Positions 46,401 through 58,535 of a DNA stretch of 64,000 nucleotides are shown here, in pieces (the first letter of the stretch is position 1; the number at the start of each line of letters is the position of its first letter). Position numbers and translations under genes: made by a program. The notes under the pieces were generated by a model. The model made no database searches. It saw nothing but the letters and a program-made list of their open reading frames with translations, and had not been told where the DNA came from. The stretch covers positions 1,240,001 to 1,304,000 of the forward strand of contig JARKIF010000010.1 of NCBI GenBank assembly GCA_029378245.1, given 5' to 3'. Source of the stretch: Roridomyces roridus. Lineage: Eukaryota > Basidiomycota > Agaricomycetes > Agaricales > Mycenaceae.

Positions 46401-47414
46401 CTACCAACCCGCATCGTACGGCCCTGCCTTTGATCCAAGCCTACCGTCATGCTTCTTAATCGTCAACTCACCCAAATCCACTCCACTCATCGTACGGACA
46501 TTCAACGCAACTTTACGTGTCCTGTCCCGCCCTTCGAATCCCTCCAATTTGGTGTTGACGAACCGCTCTCGGATGGAGACGCCGCAAGAACCGCAAAATC
46601 CGTGGTACGTGCGTCCGAGGCCGAAGGTGTATTCGGTCAGAGAAGTGAGGCCGGCGAAGATGACTGTAGGAGTGCCGGGGTAGACCCACAATGCTGCATC
46701 CTGTCTGTATGTTAGTCGAAAGAAATTAGATAGGGCGTGACGCACTCTATGGCAGATGCTGCAATTACACTCCTTCGCTTCTTGAAGTGGCTCTGATGCG
46801 AGTTGCGCGTAGCGCACGGCTCCGCAGTGGCAGCTTCCCTGGTATACGATTGTTCCTTTGGGAACAGGGCCGACATCTAAAGGTTCTGGCACCCGGTATG
46901 CAGGCTCGTTGGCCCCGTTGTCACGAGCGACCTCAGGGAGTGCCGTAGCGTCAAACTCGTGTAAGGTTCGAAGCTGACCTGGGTGTTAGCGCGGCTTCTC
47001 ACAGGAACGAAAGCGTACGTTAATCGCAATTGTACCGTTTGCGAGGTGCGCCAGGACCGATGTGCCGCAAGTGGGGCAGAACTACGAGTTGGTCAATTCC
47101 TAAAATCCCGAATATATGCGATTCATAATGCGAACATACTTTGTGAGTGCAATTTCCGAATTGGTAGCTCTTTAGCGTGCTCTCCGTACCGCCTTTGACG
47201 ACATCCACCACGCCCTCCGAAGGGAAGCCCCACAAGTAACCGTTCTAACCACATACATCCAGTGAATACCAAGCACTCGAATCGCGCGACGCACCTTATA
47301 GCAGATACTGCAAGCACAAACGAAAGTCTGCTTGATCTCCGGGGCTTTGAAGATGAACTTGAAGGCCTTGCAATGGCAATTACCCTTGTACTCGACGAGG
47401 AAGGGTGTGGACAT
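46401..47414 (-). CDS. Double-domain GFA protein, copy 1
   Basis: Exons complement(46401..46700, 46746..46973, 47019..47081, 47140..47244, 47295..47414) give 271 residues. Two GFA domains lie in one chain. The first has GNCHCKAF, CACSICYK, and FCPTCGTSV. The second has GSCHCGAVRY, CNCSICHR, and FCGSCGVSIRERF. Each set supplies the cysteine ligands of the CENP-V/GFA zinc fold. A linker of about 35 residues joins them. No signal peptide, so it is probably cytosolic. The gene is the paralog of 50526-51534, with introns at the same five-exon positions. Confidence 0.88.
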
Positions 47415-48015
47415 GTGGCGCCAGCAGCTACGTCCGACGCGATGTCCTTTTTATCTTCGGAATCGTCGGTCCAAGTCGGCGCTAGTGGATCTGACTCGAT
47501 AGATGCCGGTCGCCACATGATGCATGAGGGTGCGTCGGAACTTGCATGCCACTTGTTTCCAGATTTTCGAGGAGCAGCGGGGCGTCATCTGTGGTTCAGG
47601 GGCCTTCACTTCCCGGTAAAGGCATACAACGCGGCGAAGATGAGCCAAAGACCGAGTCCGTTGCGCAGCAGATGGAGGTCGTGGAAAAGATGTGTGATGA
47701 GATCATGATCGGCCATTCGGCCGAAACTTCTCTGTCCTTGCCACCACCAATGTTCAGAGTCCGCGCTTCCGTCTCGACATGTCACACATCGACCGCATCT
47801 GGGCTCGGGTCTGCGATTTTGACCTAATTTTGAGAATATGTACGCCAGGCCCAAGTCCGCAACCCGTTGAACCGTTCTGACTCACTTCTCCTACTTAGTA
47901 CTTACCTCCTCACATCTCTTTTCCGTCCTCTGGATTCCAAAGCCCTTATTCAATCGGCGCTTGATTATACTACCATTGCAGCTCCCAGGCCTCTACTCCT
48001 ACTCTCCCATGCAAC
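47415..48015. other. Intergenic, no gene seen
   Basis: Upstream region of the minus-strand GFA gene. Short frames only. Confidence 0.4.
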
Positions 48016-48830
48016 GTGCATCTTGTCTTTCTGGCTCTATTCCCTGGCTTCCTGCTGGTGGGGCCAACACAAGCACAATATACACTGTCGTCCGGCACCC
48101 CGCATTCGTCTCACGGGCAAGCTTTCCGTGCGTTCGACGCTCCACACAGCATCGGAGGGGCAACCTCTGCAGTCCTCGACGGATCCGGCTTCGTCAAAGA
48201 GTACCGGACCGTGACACTGTATGGTAGGTTGATACCTGCAGGTGTGTGGGCAGACATCTAGACGCGTCAGGTAATACTTTGAGTGTTTCCAGTTCCAACA
48301 CAGGCGTCCCTCAGCTGGCTTTCCAATGCTTTGAACCGCAATCCCGCCGATGTCAAGCAGAATTCGCTCGTTCGATTCGGACCTGGGTTATTCGTTGTAC
48401 TTATCCTACACAATTGTTTGCTTCGCTTTGTTGAAGAATAAGGGCTGTCATATCGAAGAATAATTTTGTTATTCTGAGTCTAGTTGACCAAGGTTCTCAA
48501 ATTTCTTGATACTGGCCGGTACGTCGTGGGCGACGGATCTCACTGTCATCGTCCCTATTGAACGATACGACGTTACTGGGCACAAACCCTCCTCGGGTCC
48601 AGGCTCCATCCCCTTGTGGTACCTCGTCGAAGTGAGCCTCCTCCTCCCTGCACCTTCCGAGGCAGCGACGCCCTATAGCTAAACACGAACGAACCTACAC
48701 CTGATCCTCGACGCAGGCTGCACACTCAACCTCCTCCCCGCGTCCCTCGCAGCCTCCTCGACCTTCGACTTGATCGAAGGTGTACTAGGTCGTCCCGCTG
48801 ATAAGCATGGAATTTGACTGCCCTTGAAAA
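48016..48830 (+). pseudogene. Decayed secreted-protein gene, possibly aspartic-protease-like
   Basis: A signal-peptide-like start (HLVFLALFPGFLLVGPTQAQ) is followed by pieces in changing frames. ILDAGCTLNLLPASLA near 48700-48760 resembles the second active-site region of pepsin-like enzymes (DTG...LP). Stops break the frame after about 48820. Retroelement-like DNA follows. The family assignment is weak. Confidence 0.3.
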
Positions 48831-50525
48831 CGCGCGTTTTGCACGATTTCAGAGGTAGTATCCTAGCTAAGTCATCTCAGTACAAGACTGATGTTGAGCC
48901 CAGAGACAGTCAGTGTGGTGGATACTTAAGAGTACTGTACGGGTTGAAGGGTATTTACCTGAATATGACCGACGGGCTCACTCCGAAACATGTAGGAGTT
49001 GTGGATACCTGCTCTACCAATGGGATACGCCAATTAAACAAGTTCTTAACCGTTGTACGATTGTCAGCTGTTCGAGCCTTGGTGCGAGTGCAATTCGGAG
49101 GTTCGGAAGTTCACGGGATGATGGGCAGGTCGGCCGAAAAGCCTGAAACATGAGTAGACCGCCGAAGCGGGTCCGAAGGGAGTGACGTAGTTGTCATCAG
49201 CAGTCGGGACAAGGAGGATCCGGGTCGGATACTAGTCTTCGAACTAGTATCTGCTGGTATCCGGGACAGGTAGTCGGAGATATGGGTATCGTTCTGGACC
49301 TACAACCTATGGGCGTACGTCTGGAGGGTATACAATCAAGGGAGAGGTCGGATACGACTTCACTAAAATCAGTCGAGTCATGGATCAATGTTGGAGTCAC
49401 GGATCGACAGGTCCGCCACGTGGACTCATGGCTTGGCACACCGGCCGCACACGATGCCGGTTCTAATCAACCAATCAGGGTGTTTCCATTCCAGATACCA
49501 AGGACATTTCTAATTATTGCGCCATCCGTTTGTACTATCATATGATTCTCGGACCTGTATAAAGTAGATAGAGTGCTACCCAAGAGGGCAGCGGATACTT
49601 CCCCCACTAGCAAGCTACCAGCTGCGATCAAGGGTTTTGTCCGAGGCTTTCGACGGTGCATTGCGTAGTTAAGCAATCGCTATTGAAAATCTAAACATTT
49701 GTTTGTTGGCTATTGTGTGTGTGACTTGAGTGTGAATCAGTGTGTTGGAATCAGTATCTGTTGGATTGTGTCGTACCGTGTGTCTGTCAAGGGTTATTTG
49801 TGTGTTCTGAGTTGTGAAGTGTTGGAATCTACGAAATCCGTGTTGTATCGGTCGCTGTCATCTTCGGATACCAGTGTGAAAGGGATCGAAAGACCCAAAT
49901 ACCTGCCTTATTGCAAAACCCCGGCTTTAGCCAAACTCAATCTATCTTTTGTGTTAGCTGTGAAGCTTTACCATCTACAAAACGCTTTAGAATCGTCATT
50001 CTTGGTTTACATCAAGGATCTCTATTCGCAATACTTTGTTTCGACATCGTATCCGAGACTATATCACTCAATTCCCTACAACCTTTACAAGGCCCTGTAC
50101 TAGGGACTTATACTCGCCACATTCCCGCTATTCAATAGTTGTCACTCGCCCCGGAGCTTCGTGATTGGGTTAGTTGGATATAGATTCGTCTGTATCTCGA
50201 CTCATCTGGTTAGATTCTTCGAGTGTTGTCGATTTCTATAGTAGGTTTAGAGCTCATACATCACCGCCCCACACCGTCTCTGAGTTCTTTGTCAACTTTT
50301 CAACAGCACTATGAGTACTCGTTGCCACGATCAACGGGAGGGACACGGTTGATTGTTATGGGAAATATTCTGTGAGTGCATGTGCAGTTTTCTCTCAACA
50401 TGGACTGATAGTGGCAACCTTGAACCCGTTTGCGGGTCAAGCTCCCTCGGAAAAAACGGTATTGAGAGTTGAATTTCATGTTGTACAAGTCGTGCATCGA
50501 AGAAATTACGATTAACACCCTTCTT
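48831..50525. mobile_element. Probable LTR-retroelement 3' end with LTR
   Basis: A frame ending in MSRPPKRVRRE (stop near 49184) resembles the basic tail of Gypsy-type polyproteins. It is followed by a purine run (GAAGGGAG) and a TG-start at 49183 (TGACGTAGTTGTCATCAG). Downstream lie a TATA-type box (TGTATAAAGTAGATAGA, about 49557) and long GT-rich non-coding DNA, reaching perhaps TACATCA at about 50264. No second LTR or intact pol was found, so ends and family are uncertain. Confidence 0.35.
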
Positions 50526-51534
50526 TCACCAACCTGCGTCATAAGCCGGCAAGAGCGCTTTCCCATCGAGCTTATTTATCGTGAGGTCGGCGACATTCAC
50601 CCCGCCATTCATCGTCCGGATATTCAACCCATACCGGTGATCCTTCCCCTCTTTGGCGAACCTCTCGCGGACATGGACGCCACAAACACCACAAAATCCC
50701 TGCAGGCGCCACTTCTCGGCAAACTTGTACTCCACCAACGAGTCCAAGCCTTCAAACACGACTGTGGGCGTGTCGGGGTAGATCCACGCTATTCCGTGCT
50801 GGATGAATCGTCAAGTGTGATTGATGGATTGCAAGGGAAAAAGTCGACGCACACGATGGCAGATACTACAATTGCACTCGGTCGCTTCTTTGGGTGCCTC
50901 GGACGCCAGGTAGGCGTAGCGGACAGCACCGCAGTGGCAGCTTCCTTGATAAACGATCGTTCCCTCGGGTACGGCTTCGACTTTCACGGGCTCAGGGACC
51001 TTGTATAGCGGCTCCTTGGAGGCGCCAGCGTCGTCGGTAGCTGCCACAGGCACTGCCGTGGCGTCAAAGCTGTCGAGGGTGCGAAGCTGTGAGTGTTCAG
51101 TCGATTTGAGTTGGTCTGAAATGAGAATGGAATGGCGCGTACGTTGAGTCCAATACTGCCATCTGGAATGCGCGCCAAAACCGACGTCCCGCAGGTCGGA
51201 CAAAACTGTGCCGATCTTAGCAGATCATTCCAAGATTCGAGTCGCGATTCCTTTACCTTGTGCTGCATCGTGCGATTGGCAAACTCGTAGCTCTTGAGCG
51301 TAGTGTCAATGTCCCCTTTCACGGCGAGAAAATCCTTCGGAAAGCCCCACAGGTACGCATTCTGCAGTCGAATCAATCCAAGGACCTCGCCGACGAATAG
51401 CGCTCACTGACCTTGTAGCAGATGCTGCAGTTACAAGCATACGTCTCCTTGATCTCCGGAGCCTTGAACGTGAACTTGAAGGCGCCGCAGTGGCAGTTGC
51501 CGCGGTACTCGACTAGGGTCGGAGAGTCAGACAT
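50526..51534 (-). CDS. Double-domain GFA protein, copy 2
   Basis: Exons complement(50526..50798, 50853..51086, 51143..51205, 51257..51361, 51412..51534) give 265 residues. Both domains keep their ligands: GNCHCGAF, CNCSICYK and FCPTCGTSV, then GSCHCGAVRY, CNCSICHR and FCGVCGVHVRERF. It shares all intron positions with copy 1 and ends in the same YDAGW. The start ATG at 51534 aligns with that of copy 1. The two copies share orientation and lie about 3 kb apart with retroelement-like DNA between, so they probably arose as a tandem duplication later split. Confidence 0.88.
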
Positions 51535-51704
51535 AGTGGTGGTGGTAAGGAGCAGAACGTGTTGATGAATTGATCAGCGAGGTCTTTTGTCTTTGGAGTC
51601 AGGGTCGTGAGGGCATGAGAATCCGGTTCCGAGTTGGCACGTGGCCGTTCCCGTAAGTGCCCCTAACTCGAGCACTTGCAAGGCGAATTTCACAACAGTA
51701 TACA

Positions 51705-53047
51705 CTATGCTATCTTCTCGACATCCCAACCAACTCCATCACTAACCATCTCAGAGAACTGCGTAATGCGCACCTGCGTCTCCATCTTCAAGCTCTCTGA
51801 ATGATCACCGCTGCGCGTACTGCTACTAGGACTACCGTCCGTGTTGAGGACGGACAGCACAAATTCCCCAGGACCTAGTGTGGAAACCCCGGGTGCCGAC
51901 CGACCTCTAGATCCGGGCCCAGCCTTAATATTGCTTCGCGCCGATCCAGAAATCGTACGAGACGCCTGGGATGTGTAGCTGGTGCTTGTCGAAGGGTGTC
52001 GTCGGCAGAAGAAAACGAATCGAACGATGGCCTGTCAAGTCGATTCAATATTAAGTTTACCACTTGGCAGCGGGAACAGTTGAATACCTTGGAAGATGCG
52101 AAGATGGAAAACGCTCCGACCCCACACGAGGCGACGACAATATCCGGGATAACAGCGTCAAAAGACGAGTTGAGGGCGATGATCCCCGATACAAAGGCAG
52201 CCCCGACGAACAGCGAAAAGAAAATAACACGCAGGACGAATGCGTACGAGATGCCATTGGAATCCTCTCCCGAGAACGGCACCGAACCAATACGCCGGCG
52301 CATTCGCACCAGCTTGACGGACGTCCACGCCGCCAGGACTAGAGAAGTGAAGGTGAGGATTGCGCCGAACGCGGATGATAGTATTTGCCTGGATGGCTAC
52401 GAGTGAGATTTTTGTTGAAATGAGGAGTTTCGAGCTTTACAGTGAATCTACGTCAAGTAAACAGTAGAAGGGTGAGCCTCGGTGAACAAGATCTCGGTTC
52501 TTTAGGCCTAACTAGAAGAATGCTCAGTATCGCACGCCAGAAATCAAGGCTGGAACGTACCCCGACGGCAGTAAACAGTAAGGGACACCCGAAAAAGAAG
52601 GGTATCGAGATTAACTGGGAAAGTACTCAGCTGAATGATACGCCCAAGAACGAACGAACGAACGAATGGTGTCCAAGTTATCCAGCTCATCACCGGTCGC
52701 CAACGAGGGTGCCATATGGACATGGTGGTACCCCACACCTTGGTGACAATAGCCAGTGCCGCCCCAGCCATCAGCGGCGTATTCGCCATAACCGCCGACG
52801 CGTTCCAAAGACACAGCCCGAAGGGCGGGTCAGGGTCGAGCGCATGGCCCGTCCAGACAAGCGCCGATGCGCTACTTGACGTCAATATGAATATGAACTC
52901 GAGGTTGACGAGCGTCGCGTTGGCGTCCAGGCCCTGGAGGTAGAGCGTCACGAGGAGAAGGGGGACGAGGCCGCATGCTGCGAATATGTTGAACGTCGCC
53001 CAGGTTATGAGTTGGGGCAGGAAATCCACGGGACGCGGGTCCGACAT
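51705..53047 (-). CDS. Seven-transmembrane receptor-like protein
   Basis: Exons complement(51705..52031, 52088..52388, 52441..52511, 52561..52614, 52664..53047) give 378 residues. Seven hydrophobic segments can be marked: ATFNIFAACGLVPLLLVTLY, LEFIFILTSSSASALVW, MAGAALAIVTK, LISIPFFFGCPLLFTAVGL, ILSSAFGAILTFTSLVLAAW, VLRVIFFSLFVGAAFVSGII and IVVASCGVGAFSIFAS. The FYCLLDVDSL motif before helix 5 is typical of an uncharacterised basidiomycete GPCR-like family. A Ser/Arg-rich cytosolic tail of about 90 residues follows. The donor for intron 1 was placed within a TTCG repeat so that helix 4 is complete. Confidence 0.75.
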
Positions 53048-53613
53048 GCGAGACGAGGGAGAAGAGAAGGAAAAACTAGAAGAGGGCAGGCACAAGATGC
53101 CGCTGTAGATTTGGTCGCATGGCAACTGTGTGCGTCCCTACATTACTGCTGTAGGGGTAGGATATGAGATCGACAACGTTCAGGGGACACAAAAATCTCA
53201 CAATTGAATAGACGTGACACGGCACGGATTGTTCCGATGACCGCGAGCCACGAGTTGTGGGGCGCTATAGGAGCTCAACAACACTATCTCCAGTTTCACA
53301 CGCGAAATTAGACTCTAGAGAGAGGAGGTGAGTTCCGGTTGAAAATGACTGATCACGTGGATCAGGTTGAAACAGACCGTGGGCCGCTGGGCGCTAAAAT
53401 TTTGTTCCGACACTGGCTTTAGGTACCTTTGAAGATCCCCTTTAGCCGCACACTATGGAAAATCCAAGTGAACCGATACCTGGGTCACGTTCAACGCAAA
53501 GGGAAAGAGAATCCACAATACGAACGGCAAGCGAACTTGGAAAATGAGTGACCCGTGCATGGTACAATTTTATTACAACTCCGCGGAAACGCGGAAAGAG
53601 TGGGGTTCCGAAC
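53048..53613. other. Intergenic, no gene seen
   Basis: Promoter side of the 7TM gene and 3' side of the VWA gene. No other feature. Confidence 0.45.
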
Positions 53614-54850
53614 TTAATTCGCCATTTCGTCAATTCGACGGTTAATGCCCCCGAGAAGAATTTTGATTAACCCCTGGGCGGTCAGTGGGTTCAGTTTCGC
53701 GTATGGTGTCGTGTCCACGATGTCCTGCATCCTCGTCAGTGAAAGAATAATACCAGCTGTAGTAATTCCACAGACCCGAATGTTCTTCGTCTTGTGAAGA
53801 TTGTCATCAAGCTCTCTGAGAGCTCTCGTAGCTGCCGAGTCGTTGCCTATCTGAACGAATTGAATACCCAGCTGGAAATGCTTAGAACATGATGACGAGT
53901 CCCGGCGAAATCTCACCTGCACCATACACAAGTTGGTCATGGCTTTGAGCCGACTCGCAGCGTCGATGATAGGATACTTCGGTTCGTCCGCTGCCAAAAA
54001 AATTAGAAAGCGTCATAAAAGGCAGACTCCCCAACGCACTTGCTGCACCATCCGTAATAACGATGAAATTCACCCGCTTGATTGGTTCGTCGGTCATCCT
54101 GTTCCTGGGCGTCCCATCCGGGTCGATACGCGCTTGTTCGAGGTCGACGATGCGCGGCTTCACCAGCTGCTCGAGCCGCTCGCCAGTCGGCGTCAAACCC
54201 GATGGTTTGACTTTGCTGAAAAGGAGCCGCACTTCGGTGGATGTCTGTTGAAAAGTTGAATTCAAAGTTGATTGAGTGGGCGTTGTCGTCGACCTTGACG
54301 TTCAGTGCAGCTTTCGGGCTGTTCATGAAATAAATGTCGACACCATCTCCGTCGTATTCCTGCGCAGTCTCTGCGAGAGTCTCCAACGCCTGTCCAGCCT
54401 AATAGCAGTGTTTGTGAGATGACAGTTGAAAGCGAGGAATCACTGCATACCTCATGCCAACGAGTGAGCCCCCTTTTCGAGCCAGGAAGAGTCATAGACC
54501 CCGAATCGTCAACGAGGATAACCGTATCGTACTTCCTCAGCAGCTCCAACGCATCTTCGACATTTTCTTGGCGCGCGGGTCTCTTGAACCCTTGACAGAC
54601 AATATCACTAGTACACACGCTACTCCAAAATGTGTTTTAACTCACAACTCCTGCTCCGTGTGTCAGTGCTCGCAGCGCTGGGGACAAACAAGCTCTCGTT
54701 GTACGACGGCGGTGGTGCGTCCGATGCAGAACGAGCCCGGTTGTGGCTGAAGATACTGGACAAGAAGCTGGATGATCTTCTTCGACTTTGTCCTTCTGGA
54801 GAGTAGTGTGAGCTCGAGGGGGATTTCGATGGGTCGTCGTGTCTGTCCAT
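53614..54850 (-). CDS. VWA-domain protein
   Basis: Exons complement(53614..53724, 53776..53871, 53917..53990, 54040..54244, 54294..54398, 54451..54590, 54646..54850) give 311 residues. After a Ser/Arg-rich, probably disordered N-terminus comes a von Willebrand factor A fold with the metal site VDDSGSM (residues 95-101, DxSxS), the second motif TPTGERL, and the third in FIVITDGAA. This family is common in agaricomycetes and is thought to mediate protein-protein contacts. No signal peptide. The first intron donor could be GTTGTG or GTGAGT, changing one residue. Confidence 0.87.
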
Positions 54851-55641
54851 GTCGCTAGCGATTTAGCAGACGATGGGTCTGAGTGAGAAAAGGAAGAGCC
54901 AGGACCACAAGGCACAGAAGCAGGTTGCAACATACGCCGTCGCCGCTAAAGAGTCCAAGTCATTTGGGGCCGGCTGCCGCGGTGAGCCCGGGGCCAATTT
55001 TAGCAGCCCGAGGCCCCGAATGACATCGGTAAGGATTTCGGAAACCCGCGCCAGCCGTAAGTAAATCAGTGTTGAATAACTAAATAACTTCAGAAGAAAT
55101 TTTCATATTAAGAAGTTGACTCATCAGAGAATTCGGACCAGAGGTAGCAGTAGTCTGCCGACGCGTTCCCTTGTGACCCAAGTACACCGATACTTGTACA
55201 TTGCGTGGTTCGCTCCGAAGATCCGGTGGAAGCTATAACAAATCCAAGGGGGATATGAGCGCTCTTTGAGGTCTGAAAAGGCAGCGAAATACGACGTACG
55301 CGTACAACTACTACTCCTCACCCCAACATCGAGATTTTTTCGTCCATCAACAACTCCCAGAAATCATGTCAGTCACCATGTTGACGATGCGGTGACACGG
55401 CGACGTGCGTATGGATCCCCACAATGTGAATCGTTATCGTGGCTTTAAGCGAGATTAATATAGCATCGACTTTCCTTGAAATTGTGCCTTTTCCATGGGG
55501 CTTTTTGCTTCAGAGAATGCTCCAATGTGAGACGAGGAGAAAGAAACCAGAGAAAGGGCTAACGAGCTGACTGTATTCAAGAACTTGACTTGTGGTCGTG
55601 TTGATGACATTCAGAACGCTGCTAGCACTGTTTAGCAGGGT
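54851..55641. other. Intergenic, no gene seen
   Basis: Upstream region of the VWA gene. Only short frames; no repeat was noticed until 55642. Confidence 0.4.
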
Positions 55642-55807
55642 GAAGTACTGATGAGCTTGCGAAAGCAGGACGGGTTCTTGTGACAGCGGAGTGATACATG
55701 ATCTGTGATCCGCACTTCTCTCATCGCACCACGACTATCTGCCAGCACTTCGTGCAATGCAGCGCCTACATTGAGGAATCCACCCTCCGGAGTCTCCAAA
55801 ACTTTTC
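55642..55807. repeat. 166 bp duplicated segment, copy 1
   Basis: The segment starting GAAGTACTGATGAGCTTGCG and ending CTCCAAAACTTTTC recurs with nearly no change at 60271-60436 in the same orientation and of the same length. Confidence 0.85.
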
Positions 55808-56196
55808 TCTGACTGCAACTACTCCACCTCATCTTGTTTTCTCTGCTGGGAACGACCTTTTTGGCCCCGTTTCTGTCTGGATACACTTGCTTCAATTGGA
55901 CTTTGTGTTTCAATAGGACAACATATATGAGTGGTGGCTGGGACTGAGGTGAGTTCTACGGGTCCTATGATCCTCTATTTGTGCCGTTGCCCCTCTTTCT
56001 CCCCACTACAAGTCCTATATGCCATCGCGGCTATCATCCATCGCTTGCTCTGGAATTATCCTACATCTCCCGCTATCAGTCGAACTCATTCCTCTCGGCC
56101 GTCAATGCTGGGCCTTCAAACCCCTTCTACAACACACCTATGCTCTCAGGCGCTCGCTGCTTCCCCTCCTATGGCTTTCTCCTTCCTGGCCATCGA

Positions 56197-58535
56197 GTGC
56201 CCATTCATATGCATCTACGCCCTCGAGCGCTGGATTGCTGCATTTCTCCGCTATCGAAAGTGTCGAGTTTTCGGGCATCTAGTTCCCATAAAATTTGGGT
56301 ATCCAGTTCCCAATCTATGCCCTCTAGTGCTGTATTGCTGTATTGCTGTATTGCTGTATTCCTCCGCCATCGAACGCGTCGAGTTTTTTCGGACATACAG
56401 TTCCCATGAGTCATGACATTCGGGCATTCAGTTCCCATTCACTCGTGCATCTATGCCCTCAAGAGCTGGATTGCTTCATTTCTCTGCTATCGAAAGTGTT
56501 GAGCTCCTGGGCATTGAGTTCCCATTCATTCATATGCTTCCTTCCTCTGCCTCCGCTACGAAACACACCGACTCTTTGTTCTTCCTGGTCATTATAATGT
56601 ACATCCACATCCTCAAGAACGAACAGGACAGTCTTTTGGTTACAAATTCCGGGTCTTATGGAAGGGTTACGACTACGGCTTGAAAACACATACAACAATG
56701 ATGAATCAACCAACCAACATTCAACTCTGACTTGCTTTGTACCTTGCCATTTTCAGCCTGACCTCCGCGCAAGATAACTACCTACGGCCTTACTTACATG
56801 CAGCATTTAGGTTACCCTCTGCTCTGAGCCGCCCCCCCCCCCTGACTATGGCATGAAGGCCGAAGATGCAACTGGTGTTTCTCCCTTCATTACGGTTCTA
56901 CACTTTGACTCTGTTGCGTCGGCGTTCTGGCAGCTATACGATCTCTCTACTCGATACAGTACCACGCGGCTATTCGATTCCACCGCTTGTCATAAATGAC
57001 AACGACTTCCGCTCCCTTTCGCTCCTGGTTCAGCCAGAGTTCCATGAGCAGGCTCGTGCCAGCTCGACTCTACGCCGAAACCACCAATTCACCTCCACCC
57101 TGCGAGTTCGGCGACGACTTGTTTACGCTGGGCCATCTTCAATGGACACTCCGATTAGGAGACATATTTTCGCGATCTTGGATTGCAAGTTCTAAACTCA
57201 CGGCAACCCCACGTTTCGGCGCATGAACGGCGAGTTTACTCTGCAGTCCCTGGTTTACCCTATGCCTCTGCTGTCGAAGCTCGAAAGCATCGATTTCATC
57301 CTTCCGAGGCCATCAAGTGCCCCTTCGCACTATGCATCCATGTCCTCAAGCGCTGGATTGCTATCTAGCTCTGTCTGCTATCGAAAGCGGCAAGTTTGTT
57401 CCTCCTTCAGTGTTGCTTTTCTCTACTAGACATCCATGTCATTCGTCATCAAAGACGTGCTTTGCAATTGACAGCATTTGGTTTGAACATTGTCATCGAA
57501 GACACTCTTTGCCATCGAAGGCGTCCCCATCTGTATCTTTGATTACATTACTGGAATTCTCGTTCCCGCCATCGAAGGCATTCAGATCCGTATCCTCGAG
57601 TACTCAAGTCACTCAGGCTCGTCACTGTGAACTCTTCGCCATCGCAGGCGTTCCGTTTCCATATCCTCGAGCCCATTCATGTACATGAGCGCTGGTACTG
57701 GTATCGCTTCGTCCCGGATCGTCGGAATATGCTGACTTTGATATGCACACCATCGACACTCAACTCTTATGCACACCATCGACACTCAACTCTTGTTGGG
57801 ATCCTCCAACTTGTACTTACGGGCCGTACTCATATGGGTACCTTCAATGCCGCCTCGTCCTCCTTCTGGCATTATAGAGGGCGCACCTTACTTATCTGGC
57901 ACTATCGAGAGTGTCCTTCTGTCCCGGGCTCTCTTACGACTCTTGTCTGCCTCCATCAAGATTGTGCTTGTTTTATGCTATCGAGAGCACCCTTCGCGCC
58001 GCTATCGAGAGCGTGCCTTCATTCCTTTACGGAAATCAATGAATTCCGCCGTGATCGAAATGTACACACCGTGTCTCGCGCTATCGAAAGCATTTTGTGT
58101 CTGCTGCTTTCGAGAGCTGTACACTGCTAATATTATCCTTTGTCTGCCGTTATTGAGGGCATCCCTTTTCCTCCGTCCTTCATTCACCGCTATCGAGAGC
58201 ACATTTTCTCCTACCCTGTCAAAAAATTGTCGGCTGCTGTCGAGAGCGCACTTGTTTCTTGCCCTACTAACCTTAATCTATTCAAAGTGTGTACGCTATT
58301 GAAAGGGCCCTCTATCTAATGCCATCGAGAGTGTACCTCACCGCTATCAAGAGTCTACCCCGCCACTATTGAGAGTGTGCATATGTTGTGCTATCGAAGG
58401 CATCCTTCATCTGCCGCTATCGAAAGCTTGCTCGTTCTACGCTATTAGGAGCGTAATTTTATCTGCCACCAATTATGATCCTACATTCTTACCCTATCAA
58501 GAGTTCTCCTTTGTCTGCTGCTATCGAGAGCGCAC
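56197..58535. repeat. Pyrimidine-rich region with recurring CTATCGARAGC motif
   Basis: About 27 variants of GCYATCGARAGC (for example GCTATCGAGAGCG and GCCATCGAAGGCG) lie between 56245 and 58535, densest after 57900 with 20-60 bp spacing. At the left, longer units recur (GCGCTGGATTGCT, then GCTATCGAAAGTGT, then CGAGTTTTCGGGCAT, then AGTTCCCAT) near 56225, 56340 and 56465, with a partial one near 57345. A 26 bp direct repeat (TATGCACACCATCGACACTC...) occurs at 57738 and 57764. The plus strand is strongly T/C-rich. Spacing is not a multiple of three, so a coding repeat is unlikely. Confidence 0.6.

Noticed and set aside
48913..49146. YGLK-like motif suggesting a Copia reverse transcriptase
   Set aside because: Only a few residues match and the frame is short; not enough to name the superfamily.
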